In this document: positions 34,957 to 43,291 of the stretch, piece after piece
Position numbering within the stretch: the first letter of the stretch is position 1
Layout of the letters: each line of letters opens with the position of its first letter
Origin: Saprospiraceae bacterium
Lineage (GTDB): Bacteria > Bacteroidota > Bacteroidia > Chitinophagales > Saprospiraceae
NCBI GenBank assembly: GCA_020631355.1
Contig: JAHDHL010000016.1
Span: forward strand, 1-48,430
Direction: 5' to 3'
DNA length: 48,430 bases
Program-made: the position numbers and the translations under genes
The notes under the pieces: model-generated
Seen by the model: the letters and a program-made list of their open reading frames with translations, nothing else
The model's database searches: none
Told to the model about the DNA's origin: nothing

Positions 34957-34993
34957 TTCAATTATGAGATATAGAATGATGTAAAGTCTGTGC
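34957..34993 (-). promoter_or_regulatory. Shared two-block promoter-like element before T9SS gene
   Basis: Read on the minus strand: GCACAGACTTT (34993-34983), 12 bases, ATCTCATAATTGAA (34970-34957). Compared with the sigma-2 element, ACAGACTTT is identical, the spacer has the same length, and 13 of 14 bases of the second block agree. The leader to the T9SS gene would be about 165 bases. The 34788-35325 gap (538 bases) holds this element and the inverted repeat above; nothing else certain is seen in it. Confidence 0.65.
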
Positions 34994-35325
34994 TGTTGGA
35001 TGAAAAAATAAGTACTTATACAAGAGTAATCGTATAATGGAAACGATGTCATATTGAAGTAAGTCAAGGCAGAAAATCCAATGATATCGAGCTGTCTCCA
35101 GATTTTTTAACGCAGAATAACTTTAAAAGGGCAAGTTTGAATATGTGAGGAATTTTGGACAGGGACTTAACTTCAGGAAAGGATAATTATTCCTTTTAAT
35201 GAAAAAATACAACCGCTCATCAAACGAAATATGCCGTTCTTGAAAAATGAGATGATTTAAAAAAATATGTATTTAAATTTGAATTGTTGCCAGCATCCAT
35301 TCTTTTATTTTTTAAGCTAAAATTC

Positions 35326-36414
35326 ATGAAAATGAAAAGAATGACTTTTATTCAACATTGTTTTATCCCATTATTTTTTATCCTTTTTATTGGAACAGCT
35401 TCGGCTCAGGCAGGGTATAATTTTGATTATTCATTACAAGGAGCCAGTTGTGATAATCCTACCTATCTGACAGAGGGGGAGGATTGGTCTGTAGAGATTC
35501 CAGTCAGTTATTCTGCTGATAGCGGTTTGCCATCCATGCCTCCTGGAGCTTGGTATAGATTACGGGTCTATTTCGAAGACCCGATGTTCATCCAGACATT
35601 CGGTCCTGTGGAAACAAACTGGATTCCTTGGGGGAATCACACCTTCACACTGGATCAGGATGATATTCCGGATGATTTGCCTTCGGGTGGTAATTTCAGG
35701 GTCATTGTCTGGGTACAATATTATTCACTTTTGAATACTGAAATTCCAGTCAGGACCTCACTGAATGGAAACTTACAGTGTGAGGATTTCTTTCAGGACA
35801 ATGGAGGCCCCGGAGGTAATTATCTGAGTTGTTCGATAGGTGATGCTGATTGTATTGCTTATACGGCTTGCCATCGTGTACAGATTACCTGTGGTAGTCT
35901 AGGAAATGACTTCGTACAGGCCAATACGATTGCAGGTTCTGGTTTCTTCATGTACTATTGGTTGGCCCAAAAGAGTTCTGATGTACTTCCTACTTTGGTA
36001 ACCTATGGATTGAATAAAACATCCATTCCTAAAAAGTGCGGTTATTGGCGATATCAGGTAATCGTGCAGGACATCGCAACAGGATGTAGCGTGTCCAAGG
36101 AAATTTGGTGTAATAAATTCTGTTCCATTGATTACCAGGTAGATGATAAGAATAGAATGGCTCAGGAAGTCAAGGAAATCAAGCTGTATCCTAATCCTGT
36201 ATCGGACATGTTACAAGTTGAAATTTCGGGTTGGGGAGATGAGAATCATATTGTAATGTATGATTTGTCAGGAAAAAGAATCTTGTCTTCAGTGATGGAT
36301 GCCTCACAAACGGAAATTGATGTCACTTCCGTTCCTGATGGTTTCTATTTTATCCAAATCCTGAACACGGATGGGGAGATGATTCATAGCGAAAAAATCG
36401 TAGTGAAACATTAA
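35326..36414 (+). CDS. T9SS-sorted exported protein
   Basis: 362 residues from the ATG at 35326; the open frame begins 42 bases earlier but this start puts a normal signal peptide (MKMKRMTFIQHCFIPLFFILFIGTASAQ) first. The N-terminal half is a beta-sandwich-like domain, followed by a Cys-rich stretch (NYLSCSIGDADCIAYTACHRVQITCG) and further cysteine pairs, consistent with disulfide bonds outside the cell. The C-terminal IKLYPNPVSDMLQVEIS, MYDLSGKRILSS, PDGFYFIQI and SEKIVVKH form a T9SS type A sorting domain. It is divergent from the 650-residue T9SS gene but has no copy of the shared promoter-like element. A good terminator follows. Function unknown. Confidence 0.85.
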   Translation: MKMKRMTFIQHCFIPLFFILFIGTASAQAGYNFDYSLQGASCDNPTYLTEGEDWSVEIPVSYSADSGLPSMPPGAWYRLRVYFEDPMFIQTFGPVETNWIPWGNHTFTLDQDDIPDDLPSGGNFRVIVWVQYYSLLNTEIPVRTSLNGNLQCEDFFQDNGGPGGNYLSCSIGDADCIAYTACHRVQITCGSLGNDFVQANTIAGSGFFMYYWLAQKSSDVLPTLVTYGLNKTSIPKKCGYWRYQVIVQDIATGCSVSKEIWCNKFCSIDYQVDDKNRMAQEVKEIKLYPNPVSDMLQVEISGWGDENHIVMYDLSGKRILSSVMDASQTEIDVTSVPDGFYFIQILNTDGEMIHSEKIVVKH

Positions 36415-36437
36415 GGAATTTTTTCAATTAATTTGAG

Positions 36438-36474
36438 TCCCGAATTATGGTGCATACTATAATTCGGGATTTTT
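36438..36474. terminator. Bidirectional-capable terminator after T9SS gene
   Basis: TCCCGAATTAT (36438-36448), loop GGTGCATACT, ATAATTCGGGA (36459-36469), then T run to 36474. Perfect 11-base-pair stem. It ends the 35326 gene; the convergent LytTR gene stops at 36494 just beyond it, and the T run is on the + side only. Confidence 0.85.
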
Positions 36475-36493
36475 ATAATGATTTATGAAATAA

Positions 36494-36847
36494 TTATTTA
36501 GTAGATGAATTATATATTAAATTGATGAATGCTTCTTTTTTCCTCCTTGAAACCCCAATGATACTACCATCAGAGAGATGAACTTCCCCACCATTTTTTT
36601 TAAGGTATTTTTTAATATGATGAATGTTAATGGTATGCGTTCGATGTATACGGATAAAGGAAAATGATGTAAGGATACTTTCCATTTTTTTTAGATACAA
36701 TGTACTTAGGATTTTACTTTTATCATCCAAGAAAATCCAAGTATAGGATTGTTCGGCTTGGAGTCTGATGATATCGTTGACATGAATGATTTCTAATCCA
36801 TTACTGGTGGGTATGACCACTTTGTTATTTAATTTATCCGAATTCAT
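36494..36847 (-). CDS. Stand-alone LytTR DNA-binding protein
   Basis: 117 residues that are nearly all one LytTR domain, a beta-rich DNA-binding module: VVIPTSNGLEIIHVNDIIRLQAEQSYTWIF, KSILTSL-like strand (here MESILTSFSFIRIHRTHTINIHHIKKYLKKNGGEV) and SDGSIIGVSRRKKEAF at the end. LytTR proteins normally carry an N-terminal receiver domain and are switched by a histidine kinase; this one lacks it, which is common among small Bacteroidota LytTR proteins. Only short motifs are quoted here. Targets are unknown; neighbours are surface-protein genes. The start ATG at 36847 is the only good candidate. Confidence 0.88.
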   Translation of the reverse strand: MNSDKLNNKVVIPTSNGLEIIHVNDIIRLQAEQSYTWIFLDDKSKILSTLYLKKMESILTSFSFIRIHRTHTINIHHIKKYLKKNGGEVHLSDGSIIGVSRRKKEAFINLIYNSSTK

Positions 36848-37135
36848 AGTTATGTTATTTTTCGTTCAATGAAGCCAGGGATTGAGTCTCCTGAACATTC
36901 GCTTATCTATAAGATGGACAATGTGCAAGAATATGTTCATAAATATTACGATTCACCTTACGAATGACAGTTCTTAGTTGCTGTGAATAACTCCCATAAC
37001 ATCATTTTTTAATAAAAATGAATCCAACCACACAGATAAATGTTATTTCAAGCATCTATAATATGAGCACCTTTTTCTAATGCGACAGATAGGTGCCTGC
37101 GAAATGGCGATTTTTGTTCAACTATATTTATTTCA

Positions 37136-37167
37136 GGCGGATATCCTCAGGGATATTCGCCTTTTTT
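37136..37167 (+). terminator. Terminator with no upstream gene; 36848-37348 otherwise gene-free
   Basis: GGCGGATATCC (37136-37146), loop TCAG, GGATATTCGCC (37151-37161), then six T. No + strand gene lies between the LytTR start (36847) and here, so the hairpin may end a small RNA starting somewhere in 36850-37100, or act as an attenuator before the 1090-residue gene at 37349. The rest of the 500-base gap is AT-rich; no other feature is clear. Confidence 0.7.
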
Positions 37168-37348
37168 ATGGCATTCTTGGTCTTTAGTGAAAAGTTTGGA
37201 AAACATGAAATTGAATCATTCATGCAGCGATTGGCGATACAGTCTTATTTAGGATACAGAATACTTTTTATTGCGTATGATACATACGAAATGAAAATTA
37301 CTGCATCTATCCCAATAGAAATTCAATTCACCCATAAAATGCCAAGCC

Positions 37349-40300
37349 ATGAAAAAATTAATCTTCTTTTACTTTTTGATTCCATTCATCATGGATTCAG
37401 AACCACAAGCCAGAACCATTACGGGCCAGGTTTTTCTAACAGATGAGGGAGAGGCCATCGGTGCCAATGTCGTCGTGGACGGTAATGAGGGTGTAGGTAC
37501 AGTTACCGAGTTCGATGGTACATTCTCACTTGAGGTGCCAGATGAAGCCAAGGCCCTGAAAATATCATATACCGGATTCACCACACAGGTCGTATCTATA
37601 GAGGATAAGGACCATGTTGAGGTGACTTTGGCACATGGCGAATTACTGGAGGAAGTCGTTGTGGTAGGATATAACGCAAGTAGGGTAGAAAGTACGGTAA
37701 GCAGTGCTGCGCCAATCAGAATCAGGGGGATGGCTTCTGTTTCAGCCGGTAGTAGTAGCGATGTTGTATCCGCTTCGGGTGCACGAAGGGATTTGAATAC
37801 GGATGAGGGCCCCAAGACTTGGAAAAGGTCAGGATTACCAGCCAACAAGGTCTCCCTATTCGTAGGGGATGAGGAACAACTTCCTCTCGAAGGCGTTCAG
37901 ACTTCCATCACGGTGGATGGTTTCAGGGCAAGGGTACTAATGGATTGCTTCTTTTATAACAATTCGATATTGAATAGGGAAGGAACGTTCAAACTCAAAC
38001 TGCCACAAGGTGCTACGCCATATTACATGGCTTTCGGAGAATCGGTTTTCATAGATAAGAATGGGGTAGAAGTGCCTTCCATTGATAAGGGGCAGATTGA
38101 TTTTTCAGCAGAGGGATTGGATAATATGAGGGCCCAGAATTGGAAAAGCCCCAAGGAAGCCATAGTTGTTGAAAAGGTAAGGGCTGCTTGGGCCTACGGA
38201 AATGAGGTGGATAAGCAAGTGGATCCTGCACTGGCCGAATGGGCCGGGGCCGATGTCTATAATTGTAGCGTATTTCCTTTGTTACCCGAGAAATTGCACC
38301 GTATTGTAATCGGTTATGATGTGAATCTCATCTCCTTGGAAAACGACTGGTTATTGGATTTCGAGATTCCTAACGAGGATTGTACCCAAGTTTTTGATGT
38401 CAGTATCAAGGAGATTCCACAGGTGGGAATGTCATTACCAGACGGAGTGAAAACGGATTCCTATTTGGGCTATTCCCGATTCAGGATGATTAATCCTGAA
38501 GAAGAAATGTTGTCCCTGAGATATAAGGACCTAGGGAATATCATTCTGAATGATAAGAATGGAAAATACTTCGCTGCTGCCTTTACCCCCGAATTGCCTG
38601 AGGTGCAACAGGAATTGGCAACCGATAATGCAGTGTTTGCCTTGGATATTTCCTTGAGTTCCGATTTGGATAAGTTTAATATCTGGTTGGGATTATTAGA
38701 ACAGATTCTAAGGAATAATCCGAATGAAATCAAGACGTTCAATGTCAATTTATTCAATATAGAATCCTTTTGGTGGAAAGAGGAATCCGTACCGAATACC
38801 CCTGAGAATATTGAGGCATTCCTACAGTTTGCCAATACCCTGATACTGGAGGGAGCCAGTGATATCGGTTTGGCCTTGTCCACGATTGCGGATGTCAAGG
38901 AAACAAAGAATATATTCCTACTGAGTGACGGAGCAATCACATGGGGGAATTCAGATCCATATTTCCTATCACAATACCTGAATGATGAGGATGTATTGTT
39001 CGCATACAACACAGGGATGTCTGGAACTGGAATAGATATACTGAATCATCTGACCAGACAAAGTGGAGGAGCTGTCTTTTCTATTGCGGGAGAAGATGAA
39101 TTAGGGGATGCTTCCACTGCATTCCGTAAATTACCTTGGAAAATCAAGAACGTAAGGGTAAAGGGTGCGAGGGATATCCTTTTGGCTGGTCGTCCGTTGG
39201 ATATCTATCCCGGACAAAAGATTGTGCTTTCGGGTCGTTCCAATAGGAAGGTGAATACCCCGGTAGAACTGATTTTGGTTCAGGGAGGAAAAAGAAAGAC
39301 ATTCACCATTCAGCCTAATGCCATCAGTGATTCGGATTTGTCCGAACGTATATTCGGAGAAATGGCAACGGACCATTTGGAAGAATTCGGTAATGCGACC
39401 AAAGAAGAAGCCATTGCTTTTTCCAAGTATTTCAAGGTTCCGAAACAGACTTGTTCCTTACTGATGTTGGAAACAGAACAGGATTATGTGGATTACAAGA
39501 TAGATTTGGAAGCGGATATATCCCTTGTGAATACCACCCGTGTCAAGGATGCCGTAAGGGCAGCCCAGTTTGCCATAGGAGAAAAACTGGGAGATTCCAA
39601 GGCGAAATTCATGGACTGGCTGGCTGATATGTCAGAATTTCCAGGATTGGAATTCAATGGTGATGGCTCCTTGGACGCCTTGTTGGTTCGCTTGGATGGG
39701 TCAGATTTCACAGTTCATTCCCAAGGAATCCAAAGCAGTATTCGCAAGAAGTCCGAAATATCGGAAAACACCCTGAAATTGCTCAAGGAACCCCGATTGG
39801 ATTATATGAAAATCGTAAACCAAACAGAAGAAAGACTCAAAATCAGTGATGAACACAGTGCCTTGAAATTACTCAGTTCCCTAGTAGAGAAAAATCCGGG
39901 GGATGCAGTAATCGCAAGGGATGTGGCTTATTCGGCAATGGAATGGGAGATGAATGACCAAGCTTTTTATTTATTGGAACGAATGAAAGAATCCAGACCT
40001 TATGAGCCCCAGACATACCACGCCCTCGCACAAGCCCTGACTTATATGGGTAAGCGGGAATTGGCCATGATTTATTATGAAATCATAGAACAAACGGAAT
40101 GGAATTCCAATTTCGGAGAATTCAAGACCATCGCAAGGTTGGACTATTTGAAATTGCTCAAGGAAGTCGCATTTGATGAGGATTTTAAATTCCAGTTGTT
40201 CGCTAAGCGCAAATACAAGAAAATATACAAATCATTCGACTGGGATGAAGCGGATATTATGGTTACCATTTCTTGGAATACGGATGATACCGATATTGAT

Positions 40301-40621
40301 TTGCATATGACGGAACCCAGTGGTGAAACCTGTAGTTATAAGAAGAAGGAAACGAGTATCGGAGGAATAATCTCCGATGATGTGACCCAAGGATATGGCC
40401 CTGAAATGTATGTGCTGAAACATGCCATTGATGGCAAGTATAAATTGAATGTGGATTACTATTCGGATGCTGGGAACCGTTCCTCAGCTAGGACCAAGGT
40501 TTTCGTTACCATCGTTAAGAATTGGGGCAAGGAGAATGAGGAAATATTCAAGGATGCCATCATGTTGAGTGCAGAAAAAGAAATGCAGACGGTCATGGAA
40601 TTCGAATGGATGTCGAATTAA
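37349..40621 (+). CDS. Large exported protein: carboxypeptidase-regulatory, VIT/vWA-like, TPR and YfaP-like domains
   Basis: 1090 residues. Short signal sequence (MKKLIFFYFLIPFIMDSEPQ). Residues about 22-97 form a carboxypeptidase-regulatory-like domain (TITGQVFLTDEGEAIGANVVV, KISYTGFTTQVVSIED), then EEVVVVGYNASRVEST, the usual link to a TonB-dependent receptor plug, yet no receptor barrel follows. Next comes a VIT-like domain (about 180-350) and a vWA-like region (about 430-620, AVFALDISLSSDLDKFNIW and NIFLLSDGAITWGNSD), with the MIDAS DxSxS only roughly kept (DISLSSD). Helical, TPR-like repeats lie near 830-960. The end (about 985-1085) is a YfaP/DUF2135-like beta domain (VTISWNTDDTDIDLHMTEPSGE). 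Likely a periplasmic or surface scaffold; exact role unknown. Confidence 0.85.
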   Translation: MKKLIFFYFLIPFIMDSEPQARTITGQVFLTDEGEAIGANVVVDGNEGVGTVTEFDGTFSLEVPDEAKALKISYTGFTTQVVSIEDKDHVEVTLAHGELLEEVVVVGYNASRVESTVSSAAPIRIRGMASVSAGSSSDVVSASGARRDLNTDEGPKTWKRSGLPANKVSLFVGDEEQLPLEGVQTSITVDGFRARVLMDCFFYNNSILNREGTFKLKLPQGATPYYMAFGESVFIDKNGVEVPSIDKGQIDFSAEGLDNMRAQNWKSPKEAIVVEKVRAAWAYGNEVDKQVDPALAEWAGADVYNCSVFPLLPEKLHRIVIGYDVNLISLENDWLLDFEIPNEDCTQVFDVSIKEIPQVGMSLPDGVKTDSYLGYSRFRMINPEEEMLSLRYKDLGNIILNDKNGKYFAAAFTPELPEVQQELATDNAVFALDISLSSDLDKFNIWLGLLEQILRNNPNEIKTFNVNLFNIESFWWKEESVPNTPENIEAFLQFANTLILEGASDIGLALSTIADVKETKNIFLLSDGAITWGNSDPYFLSQYLNDEDVLFAYNTGMSGTGIDILNHLTRQSGGAVFSIAGEDELGDASTAFRKLPWKIKNVRVKGARDILLAGRPLDIYPGQKIVLSGRSNRKVNTPVELILVQGGKRKTFTIQPNAISDSDLSERIFGEMATDHLEEFGNATKEEAIAFSKYFKVPKQTCSLLMLETEQDYVDYKIDLEADISLVNTTRVKDAVRAAQFAIGEKLGDSKAKFMDWLADMSEFPGLEFNGDGSLDALLVRLDGSDFTVHSQGIQSSIRKKSEISENTLKLLKEPRLDYMKIVNQTEERLKISDEHSALKLLSSLVEKNPGDAVIARDVAYSAMEWEMNDQAFYLLERMKESRPYEPQTYHALAQALTYMGKRELAMIYYEIIEQTEWNSNFGEFKTIARLDYLKLLKEVAFDEDFKFQLFAKRKYKKIYKSFDWDEADIMVTISWNTDDTDIDLHMTEPSGETCSYKKKETSIGGIISDDVTQGYGPEMYVLKHAIDGKYKLNVDYYSDAGNRSSARTKVFVTIVKNWGKENEEIFKDAIMLSAEKEMQTVMEFEWMSN

Positions 40622-40666
40622 TAGTACCTATGAATTAGGATATTTCAGGTAATGATGCTGATGAAT

Positions 40667-40703
40667 TGATGCATCCCAACACATTTTGTCTTGGGATGCA
40701 TCA
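40667..40703 (+). terminator. Hairpin after the VIT/vWA-like gene
   Basis: TGATGCATCCCAA (40667-40679) and TTGGGATGCATCA (40691-40703), perfect 13-base-pair stem, 11-base loop. No T run follows, so termination is plausible but not certain. Confidence 0.6.
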
Positions 40704-40745
40704 TATAATATGTGGGGATTGAATCATGAATAAAGCATCAAGACA

Positions 40746-40931
40746 ATGAAACATGTATTAAGAATTGGTATTCCGCTACTCAATGTATTATTAGGTATCC
40801 ATTTAATTACCACTTATGATGATATGGTATCCCTCATAACTGGTTTGTTATGTATTACTTTTTTCGGAGGAATGCTTCTGCTGGTATTCTTCTTTTTGAT
40901 TTGGAAAATTATTGTAAAAAAGCGAGCATGA
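40746..40931 (+). CDS. Small two-helix membrane protein
   Basis: 61 residues: two hydrophobic helices (RIGIPLLNVLLGIHLITTY and ITGLLCITFFGGMLLLVFFFLIW), joined by a short acidic loop and followed by the basic tail KIIVKKRA. Composition and predicted topology (both ends inside) are those of a real small membrane protein, but no family is recognised. It lies 56 bases before the next lipoprotein gene, same strand. Confidence 0.5.
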   Translation: MKHVLRIGIPLLNVLLGIHLITTYDDMVSLITGLLCITFFGGMLLLVFFFLIWKIIVKKRA

Positions 40932-40987
40932 TGGAACGGATGTGGCATAATATTCATTCCATTAAATAGGCAATCACCAAATATAGA

Positions 40988-41422
40988 ATGAATAATTACC
41001 ACTATATATTATCCTTATTACTTGTATTGATGCTGTTTTCCTGTTCCCAACTTTCTCCCCTTGAGAAGAAGCACCGGAAAATTATTAAGAAAGAACCTTT
41101 TTCCATTCGATTAGGAAGAACGGATACATTCAGTATGAAGAAGGTATGGACTACGAAATCACCATTGCGGTACCATCATCTAACTCAGGAAATAGAAAGT
41201 AATGAGGATAGCATTTGGGTAAGAAAAATAAAATGGACAGCCCATAGAAGACATAGTCCCAATGCCTTGAATGAGGGAGATAAGACTGAGATTCTTTATG
41301 TGAATGATATTAAGAAATATGTCAAGATTGAAAAGATAAATTTAATTCTGATGAATTCATCCCACAAAACAATCACCAAAATATTCAAGGAAAATGGCGA
41401 AGTGGAGTTGATTTTTAAATGA
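40988..41422 (+). CDS. Small lipoprotein
   Basis: 144 residues with signal peptide and lipobox LFSC (Cys19). The rest is a charged, beta-rich domain (SIRLGRTDTFSMKKVW, KYVKIEKINLILMNSS) rich in Lys and without cysteine. Not recognised. Follows the small membrane protein gene at 56 bases and may share its transcript. Confidence 0.7.
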   Translation: MNNYHYILSLLLVLMLFSCSQLSPLEKKHRKIIKKEPFSIRLGRTDTFSMKKVWTTKSPLRYHHLTQEIESNEDSIWVRKIKWTAHRRHSPNALNEGDKTEILYVNDIKKYVKIEKINLILMNSSHKTITKIFKENGEVELIFK

Positions 41423-41506
41423 TAATTAATAATGAAAAATTAACAATGAATAATTGAGTTCTACTCCTTAGAATTTTGAAAGCTAGCTTTCTTCATTCTT
41501 CATTTC
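41423..41506. repeat. AT-rich repeat-like sequence with palindrome and heptamer remnants
   Basis: The gap holds TTAATAATGAAAAATTAAC followed by AATGAATAATTGAG, a 14-base palindrome GAAAGCTAGCTTTC (41478-41491), and CTTCATTCTTCATTT, which contains two units of the heptamer that starts this window. Such AT-rich AATGAATAA-type words with palindromes occur between genes in Bacteroidota; it may be the remnant of a small repeated element. Confidence 0.4.
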
Positions 41507-42112
41507 TCAATAAACCCTATATGCCTCTGGAATTTGAATGTCATACTTTCCTCCCATAAAGATATAGAGAATAAGCAGGGCGATAATGAAAAAAATACCT
41601 AGGATAAGATAGTAATGGATGTTAGCCTGTTCCTGACTTATATATTGCACTATTTTTTTTCGATGGATTTCAGCCAGATGAAATGCGAATGCCATAATTC
41701 CAATAAAATAATAGGGAACGAAATAAAAATATAACGGCTGTTCTAATACAACCCTTGAAGCAAAATAAAAATTAGTATCAAATTCATAATACCATCTTTG
41801 TCCGATAGTGGCTGGGATATGTTGGATAATGAATAATCCTAATAAAATACCAGAATACATCTGTATTTTTTCGACCTTGGTTTTTTGCTCTTTTTTCCAA
41901 ATATGATAACACATCCTGAATCCAGAAAATGCTTGGAAGAAAAAACTAATTACAAGTATGAATTCCAATACAGGAATACGATAAACCTGTCGCAATTTTT
42001 CTAGGATGTATTGATGCGTTTCTATTCCGAACCAAGCCGTGAGATGATTGAAAAGATGTGCTACGATAAAGATGGAAACTACAATACCTGTTATGCGATG
42101 TAATGCCTTCAT
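41507..42112 (-). CDS. Multi-pass membrane protein, SdhC/cytochrome b-like
   Basis: 201 residues from the ATG at 42112 (the frame is open to 42166). Five hydrophobic segments. The first helix region, HRITGIVVSIFIVAHLFNHL, has the two histidines and spacing seen in succinate dehydrogenase/fumarate reductase cytochrome b subunits; further His residues (IQHIPATIG, AFHLAEIHRK) could bind haem. No flavoprotein or iron-sulfur subunit is nearby, so a stand-alone haem-binding membrane protein is more likely than a SdhC. It follows the Crp/Fnr gene by 64 bases on the same strand. Confidence 0.7.
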   Translation of the reverse strand: MKALHRITGIVVSIFIVAHLFNHLTAWFGIETHQYILEKLRQVYRIPVLEFILVISFFFQAFSGFRMCYHIWKKEQKTKVEKIQMYSGILLGLFIIQHIPATIGQRWYYEFDTNFYFASRVVLEQPLYFYFVPYYFIGIMAFAFHLAEIHRKKIVQYISQEQANIHYYLILGIFFIIALLILYIFMGGKYDIQIPEAYRVY

Positions 42113-42176
42113 TTGCCCTGTTTTTATAAACCATTTCAAAGGTAGACCCAAGGAGGCACAATTCATTTGATATAAA

Positions 42177-42755
42177 TCAAATTCGTTTCTTAGCCCTGAT
42201 TCTACTCAGGGTTTCCAAGGTGATGCCTAGGTAGGAAGCAATATGTGTGAGCGGAACACGCTGTGTGATGTCCGGTCTGATAGCTAATAGGTTAGCATAT
42301 TTTTGCTGTGCATTTTCGAATTGTATGGATACGATTCTTTGTTGGAGTTCGAGCATGGTTTGAGTGACAATAAGAAAGCTCAGTTTCTCGAAAGCCCTGT
42401 ATTTTTCCATGAGAAGATGAGCATCTTCCCGTTTGATTTCTAGAAGCCAACTATCCTCAAGGGTTGCTATGAAATGAGGACTAGGGACATTCAGGAAATA
42501 ACTATTAATCGAACTGACAAATCCATTTTCAAAAGCAAACCAGTCCGTAATGTCCTTGCCATCTTTTAGGTAATAAGCCCGAACACATCCCTGCGCAACA
42601 AAATATGTTTTATCTGCATATTGGTTTTCTTTGACAATCGTTTCTCCCTTTTCAAAAAAAACAACTTGGGTCATGGAAGATAATGCATCAATACAAGTTT
42701 CATCCAACTCATTGTAATGAGTAATGATTTGCGATATGATATCGGATTTATTCAA
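42177..42755 (-). CDS. Crp/Fnr family transcriptional regulator
   Basis: 192 residues. Cyclic-nucleotide-binding-like domain at about 25-115 (FFEKGETIVKENQYADKTYFVAQGCVRAYY), then a helical linker and a C-terminal winged HTH (RVPLTHIASYLGITLETLSRIRAKKRI, quoted in part as THIASYLGITLETLSR). No N-terminal Cys cluster, so not an oxygen-sensing Fnr. This small group is common in Bacteroidota and usually controls adjacent genes. It overlaps the upstream helical-protein gene by 8 bases (42748-42755), showing cotranscription, and precedes the SdhC-like gene, a plausible target. Confidence 0.92.
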   Translation of the reverse strand: MNKSDIISQIITHYNELDETCIDALSSMTQVVFFEKGETIVKENQYADKTYFVAQGCVRAYYLKDGKDITDWFAFENGFVSSINSYFLNVPSPHFIATLEDSWLLEIKREDAHLLMEKYRAFEKLSFLIVTQTMLELQQRIVSIQFENAQQKYANLLAIRPDITQRVPLTHIASYLGITLETLSRIRAKKRI

Positions 42756-43278
42756 TTGATGATAATTGTTTTAATAATTTATTAGCCCGATGTCGAAAGG
42801 AAATGGAATTTCGTTCTTTTTCTTCCTCAAGGATAATTTTTAATTCATTCTTGAGGTCCGGATATTTTTTTGATAATTCAAAAACCAAGGAGGCGGATAA
42901 TGTCTTGATGTGTACCTTGGTCTTGGGGTTGGTCAGGTAGCCAAATGCAATGTCCAGTGCTTCGCCCTCATGAATTTCAGGAATACCGCAAATGGTCCAG
43001 TATTTAATGAATGCACTTTCGAAATTGAATGTCTCGATTTCCTTTCTTTTCTTGAAGAAAAAATCAAGATATTCCGATAATAAATTGGCATCATGCATTC
43101 CGATATCACTCAGGAACCATGCACATCTGGAAGCTAATTTGAATTCATCCAAAAGGAATGGGAATAATAATGTAATATCCCATTGTTTCCTGACGATAAC
43201 CTTAGCCCATTCGAAACGGGTGGCAGTATCGCTTGTGGGCAATTCGAGTTGTAGTTCCTGATAGAATTGTTGGTCCAC
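42748..43278 (-). CDS. Helical HEAT-like protein of unknown function
   Basis: 176 residues, nearly all helical with repeat-like hydrophobic spacing (LLFPFLLDEFKLASRCAWFLSDIG; IKTLSASLVFELSKKYPDL). Patterns suggest HEAT or armadillo-type packing. Similar Bacteroidota proteins are sometimes labelled adenylosuccinate lyase, but no catalytic motif of that enzyme is present here. It is the second gene of an apparent operon (NTF2-like, this, Crp/Fnr, SdhC-like), 13 bases after the NTF2-like gene. Confidence 0.6.
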   Translation of the reverse strand: MDQQFYQELQLELPTSDTATRFEWAKVIVRKQWDITLLFPFLLDEFKLASRCAWFLSDIGMHDANLLSEYLDFFFKKRKEIETFNFESAFIKYWTICGIPEIHEGEALDIAFGYLTNPKTKVHIKTLSASLVFELSKKYPDLKNELKIILEEEKERNSISFRHRANKLLKQLSSIE

Positions 43279-43291
43279 TTCGGAAAATGAT

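Noticed and set aside
37093-37446. 117-codon plus-strand ORF overlapping the start of the large exported protein gene
   Set aside because: It runs across a terminator hairpin and enters the large gene in another frame; its composition is atypical and it has no recognisable domain.
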